This document shows positions 34,116 to 45,349 of a DNA stretch of 64,000 nt, piece by piece. Source of the DNA: Campanula takesimana (lineage: Eukaryota > Streptophyta > Magnoliopsida > Asterales > Campanulaceae). How positions within the stretch are numbered: the first letter of the stretch is position 1; each line of letters opens with the position of its first letter. A program made the position numbers and the translations under genes. Location of the stretch: positions 1,082,218-1,146,217 of the forward strand of contig JAOWBW010000364.1 in the NCBI GenBank assembly GCA_026119855.1. The letters are read 5' to 3'. The notes beneath the pieces were generated by a model, which did not search any database, was not told the origin of the DNA, and saw only the letters and a program-made list of their open reading frames with translations.

Positions 34116-35632
34116 CTATCTTTCTTTCTCGCCCAAGTTGTCCACAGCATGCAGTAATCCTGTAATGTCACCAGAAAAACAGTAGTCATCTATCTTTGGG
34201 TATAGTGTTTCATCCTCATCATCATTATCATCATTTTCATCAAAAATATTAATTCTAGAGCGATCAGGTTTAGAGTAGGGTTTTCCCCTGTTTGATCTAT
34301 TATGTGATGATTCCATCTTGCCACCAGAATGTTCAGGAGTGGCATTTTTCTTGATGGCTTTTTCCTGCATCAAATTATCTTCTTCCAACCTGATGAATTT
34401 GATTGCCCTTGTTCTGACTTCCTCCAAATTCCTACAAGGAGTCATTACTAAATTCTTATAGTAGGAAGAATCATTCTTGAGTCCCATCTTGAATGCTTCA
34501 CTGGCTGTAGACATGTCTAGGTTGGGGATATCAACAACCTCTTTATTAAATCTGCTCAAGTAATCCGTTAATGATTCATCAGGTTGCTGAACTATCTTGT
34601 AGAGATCACTAGTTAGTTTCTCGAAGACTCTGTTGCCAGAAAATTGATTAGTAAACATATTAATAAGTTGAGCATAGGATCCAATAGATCCTAGGGTTGG
34701 TTGATGAGCCATCTCAAGGCTGCGCCAGTTAAGGTTGAACCGAATCCCCTGCAAAGACAAGCTTTTTTAAATTGTAGAGGGATGTGGATCACATCCATCT
34801 TCTCTTGGTACAAGTCAATGTGCTCCAATGGACCGGTAGTGCCATCATATAGCTTCATGTGAGGAACAGTGAACTTTTTAGGTATCACCATGTTGGCAAT
34901 GGTTGGTGCAAAACGGGATTCGTTGTAACACGTTGGAGAAGCTTGGTGGTAGGGCAACGTTACTCCTAGTACGTTCATCACCATTTCCCTTAATTCTTAT
35001 AACTGCCTGTTCATTGAGTTTCCTGCATCATGGTTAGCAGTAACATGATAAGTACTAAAATCAAGTTGAGGGTTAGCACTCCCTGTTGGTCCTGATGTAG
35101 GTGTCATAAAGGCTGCAGAGGTTGTCTGGATGGTTTCAGGATTGGTCACTACACTGTCAGTGTTGATTGCACTGGTCATCGGTATGAACCTCACTCTATC
35201 GTTAAATACTCCTGAGTCCCAATCAATGATGAGCATCCTGGGTTGGTATGGTGAAAACATGTTAGTCCCCATGCTGGGATTGACAGCTTGAAGGACACTT
35301 GGTGGCGAGTTCTGACGTGACTAAGATGAACCAGCTTAGAGTGTAGAGACTTCACGTTGCAACCTGCTGATGTTATTCATCAACATCGTGGAGGTATCAG
35401 TCTGCAGCATTATTTGTCGCCTTAAATCGCCCATCATGTTGGTCAGGTTGGAGGCGATGTCTAATGGGATCTCTTGGGTAGCTCCAGCAGACGTTCCAAC
35501 CAGCGCTCGTGCAGGATTAGTAACAAGGCTTGCATTGTGGGTGGAAGTTTGAACTTCAGAGGTGATAGGAATGGGCTCAAGTCGGGAACCTGTTCCGAAT
35601 GGAGTAGCCGCAACAGACATTTCGGTAGACAT
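34116..35632 (-). pseudogene. element E gag
   Basis: Minus strand, starting with ATG at 35632 (MSTEMSVAATPFGTGS), with stops or shifts at about 35336, 34997 and 34700. The central part holds KFTVPHMKLYDGTTGPLEHI and, in 34760-34116, the retrotransposon gag (PF03732-like) block YAQLINMFTNQFSGNRVFEK ... PDESLTDYLSRFNKEVVDI. The C-terminal part is acidic. The window 33841-34115 between it and protease is degenerate, with a CAYHEDFRNSTENCI-like zinc segment near 34025-34075. Confidence 0.88.
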
Positions 35633-35664
35633 CTTGAATCCTTTTAGCAGTTAAAAAACCAAAG

Positions 35665-35682
35665 TTCCCACGGATGGCGCCA
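35665..35682 (-). other. element E primer binding site
   Basis: The minus strand reads TGGCGCCATCCGTGGGAA, three bases after the LTR end. It is clearly different from the PBS of B, D and F. Confidence 0.75.
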
Positions 35683-35685
35683 AAT

Positions 35686-36222
35686 TGTTTTGGTCAAATT
35701 TATGAAACTAAACTTCTAAGAATAAATTGGGTGCAATGGAATTTAATACTTTAAGATTCAAGAAATAATGAACAGGGTATTTTAACGAGGAAATCCCCTT
35801 GAACAATTTATTCACCGGCCTTAGTAATCGTTGATGGCAAGAAGGAATGTAAGTTAAGAGAGCAGTACAATTGCGTGAGAAAGAGTGTGTGTTTTACATG
35901 TGTTGATGCTATCTTTAAATACCAAAAATTAAAGAAAAATGAACTAGCTAATCTATCCCTTAAATCTCGGAGTTGTTTGTTGAGGACGTTATCTCTCCGT
36001 TTTGCTTGGACTTTGATTGATGTGTGTTGATTAAAACATGTGTCTTTTGACTGAGTCTTTTGGCTCAGCATGAGTTGATAATGTCCCCTAAAAAATAGGG
36101 CTACGATAACTAACTCTGCAAGTGGTAAAACATTAGGATACCAGGTCAAGTTGTATCGTCACGTTGCTGATCCATGTTGAAGCTTCAAGATGCAAGATGT
36201 AGTGAAATTTTCACCCCAAACA
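35686..36222 (-). repeat. 5' LTR of element E
   Basis: 537 bp; plus-strand ends TGTTTTGGTCAAAT and TCACCCCAAACA are an imperfect inverted pair. TATA-like TATTTAAAG (minus) near 35915. The partner LTR is not in the window. The outer duplication would be gtcaa (36223-36227). Confidence 0.8.
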
Positions 36223-36260
36223 GTCAAGAAGTAATTCTTGGGGTCTCCACATGCCTTTAG

Positions 36261-36345
36261 TTTGTCCGGACAGTGCCGTCGTTGCATATGCATGGAAGCG
36301 TCAACTTGCGGGCCAGGCTGGCGCATCTGCTGTCAACAGAACCAG
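36261..36345 (+). other. candidate exon of an unidentified host gene
   Basis: An 85-bp block, GC-richer than its flanks, open in all three frames, with ATGCCTTTAG before it and CAG/GTGGAT after it, which fit plant splice sites. I do not recognise the protein. It begins 33 bp after the outer duplication of element E. Confidence 0.25.
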
Positions 36346-36429
36346 GTGGATTTTGTCTACTTAAATCTTTTTGGACTTTGTCTTTTCTATGTATGCACTC
36401 AGATTTTCTTTATAAATATCTTAGTCTCA

Positions 36430-37130
36430 ATTCCTGATTTCCTTCTATTGGCTTCATTTATTTGGAACTCCAAGATTGCTCTGAAGTTGAAGGCCTTCTA
36501 TGGTCTCTAGTCTTTGATCGGCTAAATATTAACGACCTTTTGTAGAGGCGTAGACCTTTTAAAGATTTATCCGCCTATATTTTTGTGGTTTGTTGTGACC
36601 AGAGGGATTCACATGATCATCTTTTCTTTACTGTCTTGTCTCTTGGGATTTGTTGTAAAATGTTCAGGATTTTGGATGAGTTGGGTTCGCCCTTCTCAAT
36701 TTAATGTTTCAAGCATCATGTTTGTGGGTTAAGCATAAGGATGTGGATAGTTTGTGTAGACGTAATATTTTTGTGGCGCATAAGAATAGAAAGGAATGCG
36801 AGAATATTTTGAGATCAAACATAATCCTTTTCTCATGAAGGAAATCTCCAATTTCTAGCTTCTCTAGGGGCTTCGTCAATTGGTGCCTTCAGCAGATTAT
36901 AAGTGACAAATTTGTGTGGAAATTGGAGAGCTATGTTATGTTAGTGGTTCACGTTTGATTGCTGCTGCTACGTGCTTGTTCAGATTAGATTGCTTTCTTT
37001 TGTTGTTATTACTTTGCTGTTAGATTGTATCTCAGTGTAACTTCTTAGTTTGGGAAGCCTTTTGTATCTTGTTCTCTAATCAAATGATTTCTTCTTATTT
37101 GAAAGAAAAACAAAAAGGGAAAAGAAAAGC
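36430..37130 (+). pseudogene. LINE 3' end relic (zf-RVT region and tail)
   Basis: In shifted frames the plus strand shows NSKIALKLKAF, then RRRPFKDLSAY-like and DQRDSHDHLFF segments, which resemble the zinc-binding zf-RVT domain at the C-terminal end of plant LINE reverse transcriptases (usual W-KSKIP-KV--F ... DHLF-HC). Downstream, the CTTTTGTATCTTGTTCTC and A-rich tail (to about 37130) fit a LINE 3' UTR. Stops and shifts throughout. Confidence 0.55.
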
Positions 37131-37559
37131 CAAATTCTTGGTATCAGATAAATTCTTAACAAACATGGAATACTTCAAACAAATGGAGAATGCTAGGCTA
37201 ATCTGTCTCTGATTTCTTTATCTGGTAGACTGTAAGTTATTCTAGTTTAAGCTTGTGGACCCGCATAGTGATTCAGTGTAGAAGTTGGCCATTACTATCT
37301 AAGACCTAGGTGCATATTGTATGAGCAGAGGTGCCTTGTGAATGTGGATGATTTTTTACTGCATAGCAAACAAGATTCAGATTCAGTATATCGATATATG
37401 AAGGATGAAATGATTATGAGTTAAAATTTAATTAGTAAGGAAAGGGATGTAGAAGGGGTGATGTTTAAAAGTGATGTGAAAAGGAACGTGAGAATAGCAT
37501 AGCTTTGTCAACGCTGCATAGAAGCGAATACATGTATAGTGCTTGAATGCAATTGAGAT

Positions 37560-37711
37560 GGGTTTTTTTTTTTTTTTTTTTTTTTAAATCGACAAGGGCA
37601 AAAACCCCCTAAATTTTATTAAGAAGAAAAAATTAAATGTGATGGGGGACTAGACCAAAACCATCACGGAATAACAAAAAGCAAACAACAAGAAATAAAG
37701 AGGATGGTTAA
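37560..37711 (-). mobile_element. 5'-truncated LINE insertion with 15-bp duplication
   Basis: 152 bp on the minus strand ending AATAAAATTTAGGGGGTTTTTGCCCTTGTCGATTT and poly-A (plus poly-T 37563-37585), flanked by gaatgcaattgagat at 37545-37559 and 37712-37726. Typical target-primed insertion. Confidence 0.88.
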
Positions 37712-38352
37712 GAATGCAATTGAGATAGATGTTGAGGATATTAAGGCTAAACGTCAGATCTAAGCACAAGCTACGTCCGAAAAACGAAACAAACAGAAAG
37801 CCTCTCAGAATTCTAGTTGTGCACCAAAAGCAATATTAAGCACACTAAACCAGAGTGTACGTGTGGGTTTGGATATGATGCGAACAAAAGCTGATATTTT
37901 TTAGATTTGAACCAACATTACTGTAGCCGTAGCCGTAGCCGTAGCTGTAGCTGTGCATTTTACTGCTGCAAGGTTAAGTTTGTGGAAGATGCCTAACCGA
38001 AAAGATGCTCCCTTCATCTTTTACCAAGTGTTACACTTTCCTGGATGATAAGTTTTCTGACTCCTTTTGTTTCTGTTTGTTGTTTTGTCTGCTACGTGTT
38101 CCTTTGCTATTATGTTCTGTCTTTGGCTATAAATTGTATTACAATTGAAATCGGGATGGCCCCTTAATTGATTAAATATGTTTAATCTGAACTTGTGCGA
38201 ATATTTTATTCCAACAAGTAGGACATTTATTCCGGGACAGAGGAAGTAACAGTAAATTATTACTCAAAGTTCACTTAAATTGACATAAAAATATGGGAAC
38301 ATCATTCCGGGACGGAGGGAGTATATTATCTGTTGTAGTTATGTTTCTCCGG

Positions 38353-39612
38353 GAGTTTATTGCAAAACTAACATGCGTACTTTCATTTATTTTCAATTTG
38401 ACTTGCAAACTTTGGAAACATCAAATGTGGTTTGCGTACTTTCATTTTCAAAATTTTGAGACGACTTTTTTAACACCCATTAAAAATATAACGAGACACT
38501 CCAAAAAACTAATCATCCGTCAATTTTTTGTAACAGACGTTATTTTTTTAACCCACCTCTGATAAAGATAAATATCATTTTCACCCTTTTTAAACTTTCT
38601 ATTTATTCTTTACCCTCCCCAAGAAACGCCGGACTCCCCCTTGCACTCCGGCCGCCTCCTTCCACTCCGGCGAGCCTTAATCTCGCGATTTCTCCTGTTT
38701 TCTAACGAAATATGTCATAGATCTTGAAGAACCATCAATTTTAGATAAATCCCCAGAGTTTTCAGCAGATTTGAGGTTCGCCGGAGAAAAGCAATCGAAC
38801 CTGAGATCAAGTCATTGCCGGAGAAGTTGAGAGCCGCCGGAGACGAAGAATTCTGCGGAGATGGAGAGAAGGGGGAACCGGCCACCACCTAACTGCAGTC
38901 TTACCACCACCCGCCACCAAACGTTAACTCCGGCGACTACCACCACCAACACCTCTTTCATCACCAACGTCATCACAAAAAAGGCCATTGAAATCAAAAT
39001 TAAAATCGAAATCAAACAGAAAAATACGAGATTTAAACAAGACACCAATTGCAATAAAATACCCTAATATTAAGAAAACAACGAAATAGAAACTCAAACT
39101 TTCTGGATCTGGATTTTTGGTTACAAATTTTGATTTCTAGGTTGAGGAGAGGATGGGAGAAAGGATAGACAGGAAGAGAGTAGAGAGGAGAGAGGACTGT
39201 GGGATTGCTTGGATATGCTTGTCGGCTGAACAACCATGGCGGCGGCGGCACTGTGTTGAACGGGATGGACAGAGACAAGGGAAGAAGGAAGGGGAGTGAG
39301 AATGAAAGGATATAAGGTTTCCAAAAGATGAAGATATTTTGGTTTAAAATATGTTGAAACCCACCAAGTTAATGAAGACCCATTTGATTATGTAATCCTT
39401 GTTAAAAAAAAAAAAAAAAAAAAAAACTTATGTTACAAAAAATTAACGGATGAAAGTTTTTGGAGTGTCCCGTTATGTTTTTTGACGGGTGTTAAAAAAG
39501 TCGTTTCAAAATTTTGAAAATGAAAGTACGCAAACCACATTTGATGTTTCCAAAGTTTGCTAGTGAAATTGAAAATAAATGAAAGTACACATGTCAGTTT
39601 TGCAATATACTC
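38353..39612. mobile_element. MULE-like element with long terminal inverted repeats
   Basis: Ends GAGTTTATTGCAAAAC and GTTTTGCAATATACTC; the inverted arms run about 185 bp (38353-38537 and 39428-39612). Flanks GTTTCTCCGG (38343-38352) and GTTGCTCCGG (39613-39622) form a 10-bp duplication with one mismatch, near the 9-10 bp usual for Mutator-like elements. The 0.9-kb interior is GC-rich in its first part (38625-38960, repeated CTCCGGCG words) and contains small open frames on both strands (38861-39067 plus, 39278-39033 minus), none of which I recognise. It has no transposase, so a Pack-MULE-type carrier is possible. An A-run lies at 39404-39425. Confidence 0.8.
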
Positions 39613-39671
39613 GTTGCTCCGGTACATCTTTCAACTTTGTGTATCATGCTTTCATTGTTTTCCCAATGTAG

Positions 39672-39740
39672 GAACATGCTGCCTTGGCTCTGCGTTATTT
39701 TATTAGCATCAATAGCGAAACGGATGTATACTCTCTACTG
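39672..39740 (+). other. candidate exon of an unidentified host gene
   Basis: 69 bp between TTTTCCCAATGTAG and GTATGG, reading EHAALALRYFISINSETD plus VYSLL in phase 0. The splice context is good and the reading is protein-like, but I do not recognise the family. Confidence 0.3.
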
Positions 39741-39840
39741 GTATGGTCTATTCTTACATTTTGGGCTTTGACAATGTCCTTGTCTAACTCCAAACTACAA
39801 GTGACCACTATTTTTTCTTGGGTTTTGCTATTGCATCATT

Positions 39841-39845
39841 GGATC
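39841..39845. other. target site duplication of solo LTR G (left copy)
   Basis: ggatc; repeated at 42381-42385. Confidence 0.8.
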
Positions 39846-42380
39846 TGACACGCCCCCAAGTCCCGGGATTCCCTAATAGAACCTCGAACCTGCTGCGCAT
39901 GACTAACAAGAATCAAGAAACTAACAAGAAACAGGATGACATCTGCTTATAACAAACTGACATGATATATATACTCTAGAGTAAGGAGCTAAAATAGCTC
40001 ACAACACGAGTTCTAGACAAGAAAATTATAACCAAACTTGGTTACATACATCGGAAGACATGCCTAGCACATAAGCTGGCATTACAAGATGTCTAGGGAC
40101 AACAAGTACTATACAAGACTGTCCCCAAAAGAATAACAACTTGCATAGTAAGCTCCTAGCTATGTCGAGCCTCACTGCGCACTATCACTAGCCTTCCTTT
40201 GATCTAAGGAAAACAAATAAACAAGGAATGGGGTGAGATAAATCTCAGTAAGCTATTAGATGCAACTACATGACATGTTATCATGCAATTCAAGTAGATA
40301 TTCAAGTAATCATGTATCAAGTATCATCAAGTAACAAGTATATGAGAGGCTAAACCAACTCATCAAGTAACACATAAGGCTAAGCTAACACGTTACAAAG
40401 GATATTGCTTCCTTCCCTATCCCTCCCAAGAATACCATTGTTGTCGTAGCTTGTATTACTTTTGACAATCACGACCAATATCAAGAAACTGCTTATGCAG
40501 TATATATAAGAAGACCCGGTAACCAGTGTCATTCCCAAGATCAAGATTCACGAGGTGTTCACGAGTTTAGCATTCACTTTTATCAGGCGTATTGCTCTAA
40601 CAAAGGAAGCTATGCCCTTACTATGGCCTGTAGTAAGGGGTCAAGCGCAGATACATAGATTCCCGATTATCACTTTGGCCCCAGCCTCATGATAAGCGTG
40701 AACCTATATACCTCCGAACAAGCAAGGACCAGCTGGATTCACACAAGAATGCACAAGTAGGTATTTACTTGAACTACGAGAGTAGAACTAATCCAAAAGT
40801 AGTGGACTAGAACATAACAAGGAACATGCTTCAAGTAATCAAGAAGTCACATTATTATCAAGTAGCTATATGCAATGTTTGCACATATACATCAAGAACA
40901 TGTCTCATACACGTTAGTGCTTGTTCATAGCACTTTCAAATTCATTACCATACACATGTATTGGTTTCAAGGCATGTACAAGATTTTATCATCTTATATT
41001 CGAGTTCTTAATCCAATTCTATGGATGTTTAGGACATGTACAAGATTTTATTGTCTTATACTTCAAGTTATAATTCCAATCTTTAGACATTCAATCATGT
41101 ATAAGAGTTATACATTTTACTCTTACAAGTTCTTGATCCTATTCTTAGGATGTTCAAGTCCAAGACTTTGTTCTAATGCCCCTAAGGTGCAAAAACATTG
41201 GTATCAAGACATATTTAACACATTAGTGCTTGTTCTTAGCACTTCCAAGACATATAAAAGAGTTCTTACTCTATACTCAAGTTCTCATTTGAGTTCTATG
41301 TATATTCATGTTCGAGAATAAGTTCTAATGCCCCAAAAGTTACATATACACTTGCTAAGACATCTTATACTAAGGCTCTATACCTTAGGAGGGGTAAGGT
41401 TTCATTTCATTTGGGATTTAAAACACTTTTGTTAAAACAGGGGACTGGGCGGGTGCTTGCTTCTACCCGGGCGGGCGCTCGGTCTAGGGTTGCAGGGCAA
41501 GCGGGCGCTCGGCGCAAACCAGGCGCGCGCTCACAAGTTCAACAGAACTTTTTGGTCATGAAACATGAGGTAACTGGGCACTTGTTGTGAGGTCGAGTGG
41601 GCGCTCCTTAGGCTATCAGGCGGGCGCTCGGTAAGGACCAAGTGGGCGCTCGCTACATTTCTAGCAAAACCCAATTTCTTTCCAGGCTTAAGAATTCTCC
41701 GTCCCAAGCATAGGAGTATACTTTTACTAACATTCTAACATTCCCAGGAGTACACTAACATGCTCAAGACATTACTTTCAACTCTAGTTCTTCATTTCCA
41801 CAATATGTTAATACTCCCTTTGTCCCAAAATTACAAGTATTACAAAATTCACCCCAAACACGAAATTGACAAGTACAAGTATCAGGAATAACATATATGC
41901 ATGTTATTACAAGCAAGGGGGAGCTAATAACTTACCTAGTCCGAAATCAAGTTCACCCAAATTAATTTCTGTTCAGCAGGAAACGCTCTATTCAACGCCA
42001 CGGATATTTATCCGGGATCGGAATCGAGAACAGAGGAATAATTAAACTCGAGGAGTCGAGAATAGGGTAAACCCTAAACCTAACTTTTCTTCACAGAGAA
42101 AACGTACTTTGGGGAAAATTGACTCAGAGAAGAAGGAAAACAAGTTTATCCATACAACTTTCAAGAAATGACACTTAGGCCTCTTAAGTTTCACTTTTAA
42201 CAAAAAGGCCCCTAAAGTCATATTTTCACAAATGACCCAAAGTCAAAACTAAACATTTAACCACCTTAATATTTTAAAGCAGTTAAAAAATTAATACAAG
42301 TAAAACTAGCACATTTTATGCAAGTTCAAGAATTTAACAAGCAAGTCAAATATTTAACAAGAATAAGGATAGACGTTACA
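39846..42380. repeat. large solo LTR G (2.5 kb)
   Basis: TGACACGCCCCCAAGTCCCG ... GATAGACGTTACA with TG...CA ends and a perfect ggatc duplication; no coding region inside. It contains six copies of a GGGCGCTCG-type word (41447-41652), and AT-rich leader-like repeats (40875-41330, words such as GACATGTACAAGATTTTAT and CATTAGTGCTTGTTC). The orientation and family are not certain. Simplest reading is a solo LTR of a large-LTR gypsy family. Confidence 0.65.
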
Positions 42381-42397
42381 GGATCTGCTACTATCAG

Positions 42398-42507
42398 ACC
42401 TTACTCGTAAAAGTTTGCAGGTCCAGTTTTTTCATTTAGTTCTATTTATTTAAAATATTGTCGCCACATATGAACTTACATTTTTTTTGATGCAGTAAAT
42501 GTGGAAG
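42398..42507 (+). other. candidate last two exons of the host gene, the second split by F
   Basis: TACTATCAG precedes ACCTTACTCGTAAAAGTTTGCAG (42398-42420), followed by GTCC; then TTTTTGATGCAG precedes TAAATGTGGAAG (42496-42507). If spliced after 39672-39740, the phases fit: TLLVKVCSKCG, then the rest of the exon continues at 54422 with LLSMDK and TAG at 54441-54443, after F. Weak evidence: short exons, unusual GTCC donor, no recognised family. Confidence 0.25.
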
Positions 42508-43615
42508 TGTGAATACGTGAGATGAAAACTGAGAGTCGCCACGTTGTTTTATTTGTTGTTAAAACATTGAGAAAACCATTTATGAGAATTAATAGGGTTC
42601 GGGGGTCAAATTACAATAAGAGAAGAATATTCATGTTATCACTCCTATTGCCCGACGAATCGGTCTTTCTATCATAATCAATGTGTGTGTGTGTGTGTGT
42701 GTGTTAGTGATTGAGGCTGGATCCGAATATTGCCTACATTCTTCTCATCATGAGAAGCTCAGGTCGGTGTAGTTCATTGATGAATTAGAATGGGGAGAGA
42801 TGAAGCGGGATCATGCATATAGAGGGGGAAGATTAGGGTTAGAAGTAGTTCCTAGATCGTATTAGGGTTTGATGTAACCCTAGGATCATCATTGGCTATG
42901 TCATGTGCACAAAAATAGGGATTACAATCCTAGATCTAGCATATAATGTATGATAAGACGTAAATCTAGCATTATAATAAGAACATCATGAATACATACG
43001 AATAAACACATAAACATGAAGATCGCTACCCTAAATATAGCATATATTATGAATCTAGACTAAGAACATGAAGAACACATGAAGAACATATGAATATGGA
43101 TGCATAAACATAATGAAAACATGCATAAGATAGATCTAGCCTAAGAACATGATAAGAAAAGTAAGAGGACTTACCTTGATCGGCAAGAACTATGATTGAA
43201 GCTTCTTGAAGATTCCAAGAGGCTTCGAGGGTGCTGAAAAGGCTTAAACTAAGAGTTTCCCCGTCAGTTTTGACTCTGAAACTCGTAGAATGAATTGGTT
43301 ATCGATCTCTGGAGCTGGAGGCACCTATTTATAAGGAATAGGAGTCGGAAGGAGTCGCCGCGCAGAAAACTCCCACACTGGCCGCATGGCCAGTGTTGCC
43401 GGATTGTGTGGTTATCTAGATCTCAGTGAAATCTTATCACTTTGTTCTCGGGATCAGCTCAATATCCTGATAGATTTCAACCTATAACTGATTTCGTCAA
43501 TCTAGAACTCTGGAATGCTGCGGGATAAGTCCATGTCAAGTTTTTATTGCCTAAAATGTCCTCAGAGATATCTAAAGGTCTAGGAAGTCCTAAATCTTCA
43601 GATCGGGTACTAACA
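42508..43615 (-). repeat. 3' LTR of element F
   Basis: 1108 bp, TGTGAATACGTGAG ... CGGGTACTAACA. PBS-like word (minus GTGGCGACTCT) at 42532-42542, a (GT)n run at 42684-42703, hairpin module at 42731-42775, minus TATAAATA near 43330, and the inverted pair CACTGGCC / GGCCAGTG at 43376-43395 upstream of it. A polypurine tract (minus GCCGAGGGGCTAC) adjoins at 43616-43630. Confidence 0.95.
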
Positions 43616-44099
43616 GTAGCCCCTCGGCGACGCTTCTTACAAGGCATGGAGGGTCGTCGATTAAGAAAGGAACCGATCTGAAATAAGTGTTCCAAATCAG
43701 GGGAAGAGAAGTAAACTTTGGTCAAGCAGCTGAACCTAAGTTAGGCTACCTACTTATCCAAGTGGAATCATGCCAATCGTAGTTCGAAAGCTGGGGGGGA
43801 AAGAAACGAGACATCATCTTTTCGCAGGGAATAGACAAACATTCGTAAAGCAATAAAGTCGTGTGGACCTTACTGGGGAAAAGGAAAAGAAACGAAACTT
43901 CAGACTCTGGCTGGGGATAACAATCCTACGGACACTACCCTTTATTAAGACCGAATCATCGTGAGCAATAAAGTCGTTGCAAATAGACTCTATTGGGGAA
44001 AAGAATAAAGGCCATGCGCGCAGTACGACAAGAAGCTTCAAGAATCGACAACAGATTTAGGAATGGATTCTAACTTCCTATAGAGCGCAGATAATCGCA

Positions 44100-44660
44100 T
44101 AATTTCTCGATAAACTACGGTGCCAAGTGAGGTATAGTCCTCAGGATTCGCAGAATTTTAGTAAACTACGGTGCCAAGCGAGGTATAGTTCTCAGGATTC
44201 ACAGAGTTTTGGTAAACTACGGTGCCAAGCGAGGTATAGTCCTCAAGCTCGCAGAATTTTTTGGTAAACTACAGTGCCATCGAGGTATAGTCCTCAAGCT
44301 CGCAGAACGGTGCCAAGCGAGGTATAGTCCTCAAGCTCGCAGAATTTTGGTAAACTACGGTGCCAAGCGAGGTATAGTCCTCAAGCTCGCAGCATTTTGG
44401 TAAACTACGGTGCCAAGCGAGGTATAGTCCTCAAGCTCGCAGAATTTTTGGTAAACTACGGTTTCAAGCGAGGTATAGTCCTCAAGCTCGCAGAATTCCT
44501 TGATAAACTACGGTGCCAAGCAAGGTATAGTCCTCAAGCTCGCAGAATTTTTGGTAAACTACGATGCCAAGCGAGGTATAGTCCTCAAGCTCGCAGAATT
44601 CCTTGATAAACTATGGTGCCAAGCGAGGTATAGTCCTCAAGATCACAAAATTTTTGGTAA
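44100..44660 (+). repeat. tandem array in F, about 10-11 units of 51 bp
   Basis: Unit GTAAACTACGGTGCCAAGCG AGGTATAGTCC TCAAGCTCGCAGAATTTTG (split here for length). One unit is shortened near 44305. The open frames over it are repeat translations. Confidence 0.93.
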
Positions 44661-44763
44661 ACGGTAACGCCGATTGTCTAGAGCTCGCAGGGGTTACGCC
44701 AAATAACTTTCTTAATCATGAAGGGCTTCCGGATGATCCGAACTTCAATTATAATCTTTTGGG

Positions 44764-45129
44764 TTTAGTTATTAAATTTTAGAAATTATGAAGCCTTCCT
44801 AGGCAAACATTAATTTTGGAAATTTTGAAGCCTTCCTAGGCAATTTTTAATTTTGGAAATTTTGAAGCCTTCCTAGGACATTTTTGATTTTGGAAATTTT
44901 GAAGCCTTCCTAGGCTATTTTTAATTTTTGGAAATTTTGAAGCCTTCCTAGGCCATTTGGAAATTTTGAAGCCTTCCTAGGCCATTTTTAATTTTGGAAA
45001 TTTTGAAGCCTTCCTAGGCCATTTGGAAATTTTGAAGCCTTCCTGGGCCATTTTTAATTTTGGAAATTTTGAAGCCTTCCTAGGCCATTTTTAGTTTTGG
45101 AAATTTTGAAGCCTTCCTAGGCCATTTGG
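44764..45129 (+). repeat. tandem array in F, 10 units of 25-46 bp
   Basis: Unit GGAAATTTTGAAGCCTTCCT AGGCC with or without a spacer ATTTTTAATTTT; the two unit lengths alternate in the second half. Confidence 0.92.
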
Positions 45130-45349
45130 ATTTGAAGTTTATCGAGGTCTTTCGGACCATGGGAACGGACTAAGGACAAGTCCTAGAAATCCCGGCGTTT
45201 TGGGATGTATTTTAGTATAAGTGTATGATTGTCCCACTTTAATGTCTTAGTATAACATGAGCAAGTTTGAGGGATCAAAGCGGAGAGTATGTAAAGTTTT
45301 AGTGATTTGTAGAGTAAAATACCTATTGCTTAGGTTTTAAGTATTTACC

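Larger units (their letters stand above)
27868..36222 (-). mobile_element. Ty3/gypsy element E (Tat-like), 5' LTR to integrase
   Basis: Minus-strand order: LTR (36222-35686), PBS, gag, protease, RT, RNase H, a second RNase H, integrase. RT before integrase is the Ty3/gypsy order, and the extra RNase H points to the Tat/Ogre side. The 3' end lies beyond LTR 'I' and is not in the window. All genes carry breaks. A solo copia LTR and a hAT-like element are inserted in it. Confidence 0.92.
36223..38352. other. non-coding stretch with LINE remains and one possible exon
   Basis: AT-rich sequence apart from the short GC-richer block 36261-36345. It contains a plus-strand LINE 3' relic, a short 5'-truncated LINE insertion, GTAGCC repeats at 37923-37952, and Stowaway-like end fragments near 38234 and 38312. 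No intact gene seen. Confidence 0.6.

Noticed and set aside
38005..38330. Possible further Stowaway MITE (CTCCCTTCATC at 38005 and GGACGGAGGGAGTA at 38313).
   Set aside because: The two ends are not inverted copies of each other; at most fragments.
44209..44606. Open frames with repeated YGAKRGIVLKLAEF.
   Set aside because: Translation of the 51-bp array in F.
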